Part shown: positions 43,662-45,262 of the stretch, in pieces
Layout: each line of letters begins with the position of its first letter
How positions within the stretch are numbered: position 1 is the stretch's first letter
Assembly (NCBI GenBank): GCA_949292025.1
Contig: CASEYC010000126.1
Coordinates: forward strand, 1-45,262
Source: an uncultured Bacteroides sp.
GTDB lineage: Bacteria; Bacteroidota; Bacteroidia; Bacteroidales; Bacteroidaceae
Direction of reading: 5' to 3'
Length of the DNA: 45,262 nucleotides
Program-made: the position numbers and the translations under genes
The notes under the pieces: model-generated
Databases searched by the model: none
What the model was told of the DNA's origin: nothing
The model's input: only the letters and a program-made list of their open reading frames with translations

Positions 43662-44798
43662 ATGGTAGACTATAACCAATTCCCCTCCCCCTGCTATGTG
43701 ATGGAAGAAGACCTGCTCCGCCGGAACCTGAGCCTCATCCGAAGCGTGGCCGACCGCGCCGGTGTGGAAATCATCCTGGCTTTCAAAGCCTTTGCCTTGT
43801 GGCGCACGTTCCCCATCTTCCGCGAATACATCCATGCCACCACGGCCAGCTCGCCCTACGAAGCCCGCCTGGCCCTCGAAGAGTTCGGCAGCAAGGCGCA
43901 CACCTATTCACCCGCCTACACGGAAGCCGACTTCCCGGAGATACTGCGGTGCAGCAGCCACATCACATTCAACTCCCTGAGCCAATACCGGCGGTTTTGG
44001 CCCCAAGTGCAGGCCCACGGGCCAATCTCTTGCGGCTTGCGCATCAATCCCGAATATTCCGAAGTGGAGACTGAACTGTACAATCCCTGCGCCCCCGGCA
44101 CGCGCTTTGGCGTGATGGCCGAACAACTGCCCGCACAACTGCCCGAAGGCATCGAGGGCTTCCACTGCCATTGCCACTGCGAATCCTCGTCCTACGAACT
44201 GGAGCGCAGCCTGGCCCACATCGAGGAGAAATTCTCGCCATGGTTCGCCCAAATCCACTGGCTCAACTTGGGTGGCGGACACCTGATGACGCGCAAGGAC
44301 TATGACGTGGACCACCTCATCGGGTTGCTCCGTGGACTGAAGTCACGCTATCCCCATCTGCAAATCATCCTCGAACCCGGCTCAGCCTTTGCCTGGCAGA
44401 CAGGTGCCCTTGCCGCCGAAGTGGTAGACATCGTGGAAAACAGAGGCATCCGCACCGCCATCCTCAACGTCAGCTTCACGTGCCACATGCCCGACTGCCT
44501 GGAAATGCCCTACCAGCCAGCCGTGCGCAACGCCCGTACAGATGCTGACGGCCCCTACACCTACCGTCTGGGTGGGAATTCCTGCCTCAGCGGCGACTAC
44601 ATCGGTTATTGGAGCTTCGACCATGAACTGCAAATAGGCGAGCGCATCCTATTGGAAGACATGATGCACTACACCACCGTAAAGACCACCATGTTCAACG
44701 GTATCCCCCATCCTGCCATTGGCTTGTGGACCAAAGACGGACAGGCACACGTGCTCCGCCAATTTTCATACGAAGACTACCGGGACAGAATGGACTGA
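43662..44798 (+). CDS. nspC: carboxynorspermidine/carboxyspermidine decarboxylase
   Basis: The enzyme forms spermidine or norspermidine from the carboxylated precursor, the final step of the alternative polyamine pathway used by Bacteroides and Vibrio. The 378-residue product has the alanine-racemase-type barrel with the PLP lysine K42 (ILAFKAFALW), then FHCHCHCESSSYELER, HWLNLGGGHLMTRKDYD, ILEPGSAFAW and VSFTCHMPDCLEMPY, and a C-terminal domain with GGNSCLSGDYIGYW, which provides the substrate cysteine-aspartate region. Length is normal. The partner dehydrogenase gene is not in view. No clear promoter was found in the 48 bases after the repeat array. Confidence 0.96.
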   Translation: MVDYNQFPSPCYVMEEDLLRRNLSLIRSVADRAGVEIILAFKAFALWRTFPIFREYIHATTASSPYEARLALEEFGSKAHTYSPAYTEADFPEILRCSSHITFNSLSQYRRFWPQVQAHGPISCGLRINPEYSEVETELYNPCAPGTRFGVMAEQLPAQLPEGIEGFHCHCHCESSSYELERSLAHIEEKFSPWFAQIHWLNLGGGHLMTRKDYDVDHLIGLLRGLKSRYPHLQIILEPGSAFAWQTGALAAEVVDIVENRGIRTAILNVSFTCHMPDCLEMPYQPAVRNARTDADGPYTYRLGGNSCLSGDYIGYWSFDHELQIGERILLEDMMHYTTVKTTMFNGIPHPAIGLWTKDGQAHVLRQFSYEDYRDRMD

Positions 44799-44867
44799 TT
44801 ATCAACGCTATGCCAATCTGCCAACTGAGAAAAAACAAATTTAGACGAAAAAAAGTAGCTTGAACGC

Positions 44868-44897
44868 TTGTCAGTTTCAAGAAAATGCCTACCTTTG
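44868..44897 (+). promoter_or_regulatory. promoter of the tRNA cluster
   Basis: TTG at 44868-44870, a 19-base spacer and TACCTTTG at 44890-44897 form a strong Bacteroidetes promoter 19 bases ahead of tRNA-Gly. The three tRNAs probably form one transcript. Confidence 0.75.
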
Positions 44898-44915
44898 CAA
44901 CCGCAAATCGCAAAT

Positions 44916-44988
<73 letters not shown>

Positions 44989-45039
44989 CACTGCTCTTTG
45001 ACATTCAGAACAATCCCAAGCCAACGCAAGGGAGCAAAT

Positions 45040-45124
45040 GCCCAAGTGGCGGAATTGGTAGACGCGCACGTTTCAGGTGCGTGTGCCGCGAGGCGTGCAG
45101 GTTCGAGTCCTGTTTTGGGCACCA
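45040..45124 (+). tRNA. tRNA-Leu(CAG)
   Basis: It opens GCCCAAGTGGCGGAATTGG and closes TTTTGGGCA with encoded CCA. The anticodon stem CACGT/GCGTG encloses TTCAGGT, anticodon CAG. A long variable arm (TGCCGCGAGGCGTGC region) marks a class II leucine tRNA; length is 85 nt including CCA. Confidence 0.95.
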
Positions 45125-45169
45125 TGTTCTGAATGCAAAGGACGCAGTTCTTTGATTTATTGACGAGTT

Positions 45170-45253
45170 GGAGAGATGGCGGAATTGGTAGACGCGCTAC
45201 TTTGAGGGGGTAGTGACAATTATGTCGTGGGAGTTCGAGTCTCCTTCTCTTCA
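45170..45253 (+). tRNA. tRNA-Leu(GAG)
   Basis: It opens GGAGAGATGGCGGAATTGG; the acceptor pairs with TCTCTTC (one G-T pair) before discriminator A. The anticodon stem CTACT/GGTAG encloses TTGAGGG, anticodon GAG. The variable arm (TGACAATTATGTCG) is of leucine type. CCA is not encoded, unlike the preceding tRNA. The window ends 9 bases later. Confidence 0.93.
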
Positions 45254-45262
45254 CTTAAATCA

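Overview
The window looks like chromosome from a Bacteroidales bacterium, most likely Bacteroidaceae, with a higher GC content than the common Bacteroides species (an impression from codon third positions; I did not compute it). The evidence is a complete SusC/SusD locus with a hybrid two-component regulator, repeated promoters of the Bacteroidetes type (-7 box TAnnTTTG, often with TTTG or TTG 19-20 bases upstream), PorT-like and TolC-like outer-membrane proteins, carboxynorspermidine decarboxylase (NspC), and many lipoproteins and signal peptides typical of the group.

Layout. 1-3613: a tRNA-Ser(CGA), a small outer-membrane barrel protein and priA. 3770-11607: a four-gene leftward operon holding a 5'-nucleotidase split into two genes (C-terminal domain lipoprotein, then metallophosphatase) followed by two translationally coupled GH3 plus serine beta-lactamase-fold fusion proteins. 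11718-13753: rplS and, convergent to it, gdhA, with a strong shared terminator. 13800-26235: a compact fructan utilisation locus read leftwards, susC, susD, GH32 fructanase, fructose transporter, fructokinase, and finally the fructose-sensing type hybrid two-component regulator. 26413-28367: an intact RelE-like toxin-antitoxin pair and a secreted C1B peptidase. 28371-35318: a six-gene efflux operon (tolC, hlyD, two ATPases, two ABC-2 permeases) plus its TetR regulator, with matching palindromic operators at both promoters. 35413-38335: a mosaic lipoprotein and a YafQ-type toxin-antitoxin locus whose toxin carries a one-base frameshift. 38423-44798: a sialidase-NanM pair, a UvrD/PcrA helicase and nspC. 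44868-45253: a tRNA cluster Gly(GCC), Leu(CAG), Leu(GAG).

How the genes work together. In the fructan locus SusC/SusD would import fructan oligosaccharides, the GH32 enzyme releases fructose in the periplasm, the FucP-like permease takes it across the inner membrane, the kinase phosphorylates it, and the regulator senses periplasmic fructose and activates susC, probably through a 19-bp inverted repeat upstream of the susC promoter. The efflux operon resembles the enterobacterial ybhGFSR layout (TetR, HlyD, ABC, two permeases) with its own TolC. Sialidase and NanM would release sialic acid and convert or scavenge it; no sialic acid lyase is in view.

The least explained signal is in the intergenic DNA. 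Three 110-bp elements (10732, 17725, 33178) share an architecture of two arms, each made of three 9-nt modules of the type GCGGATTNN, and all sit between co-directional genes inside operons. Three other gaps (16661, 26264, 43526) hold tandem arrays of short palindromes with exact periods of 23, 21 and 22 nt, each with a different sequence. These repeated structures, rather than any single protein, are the best candidates for something undescribed.
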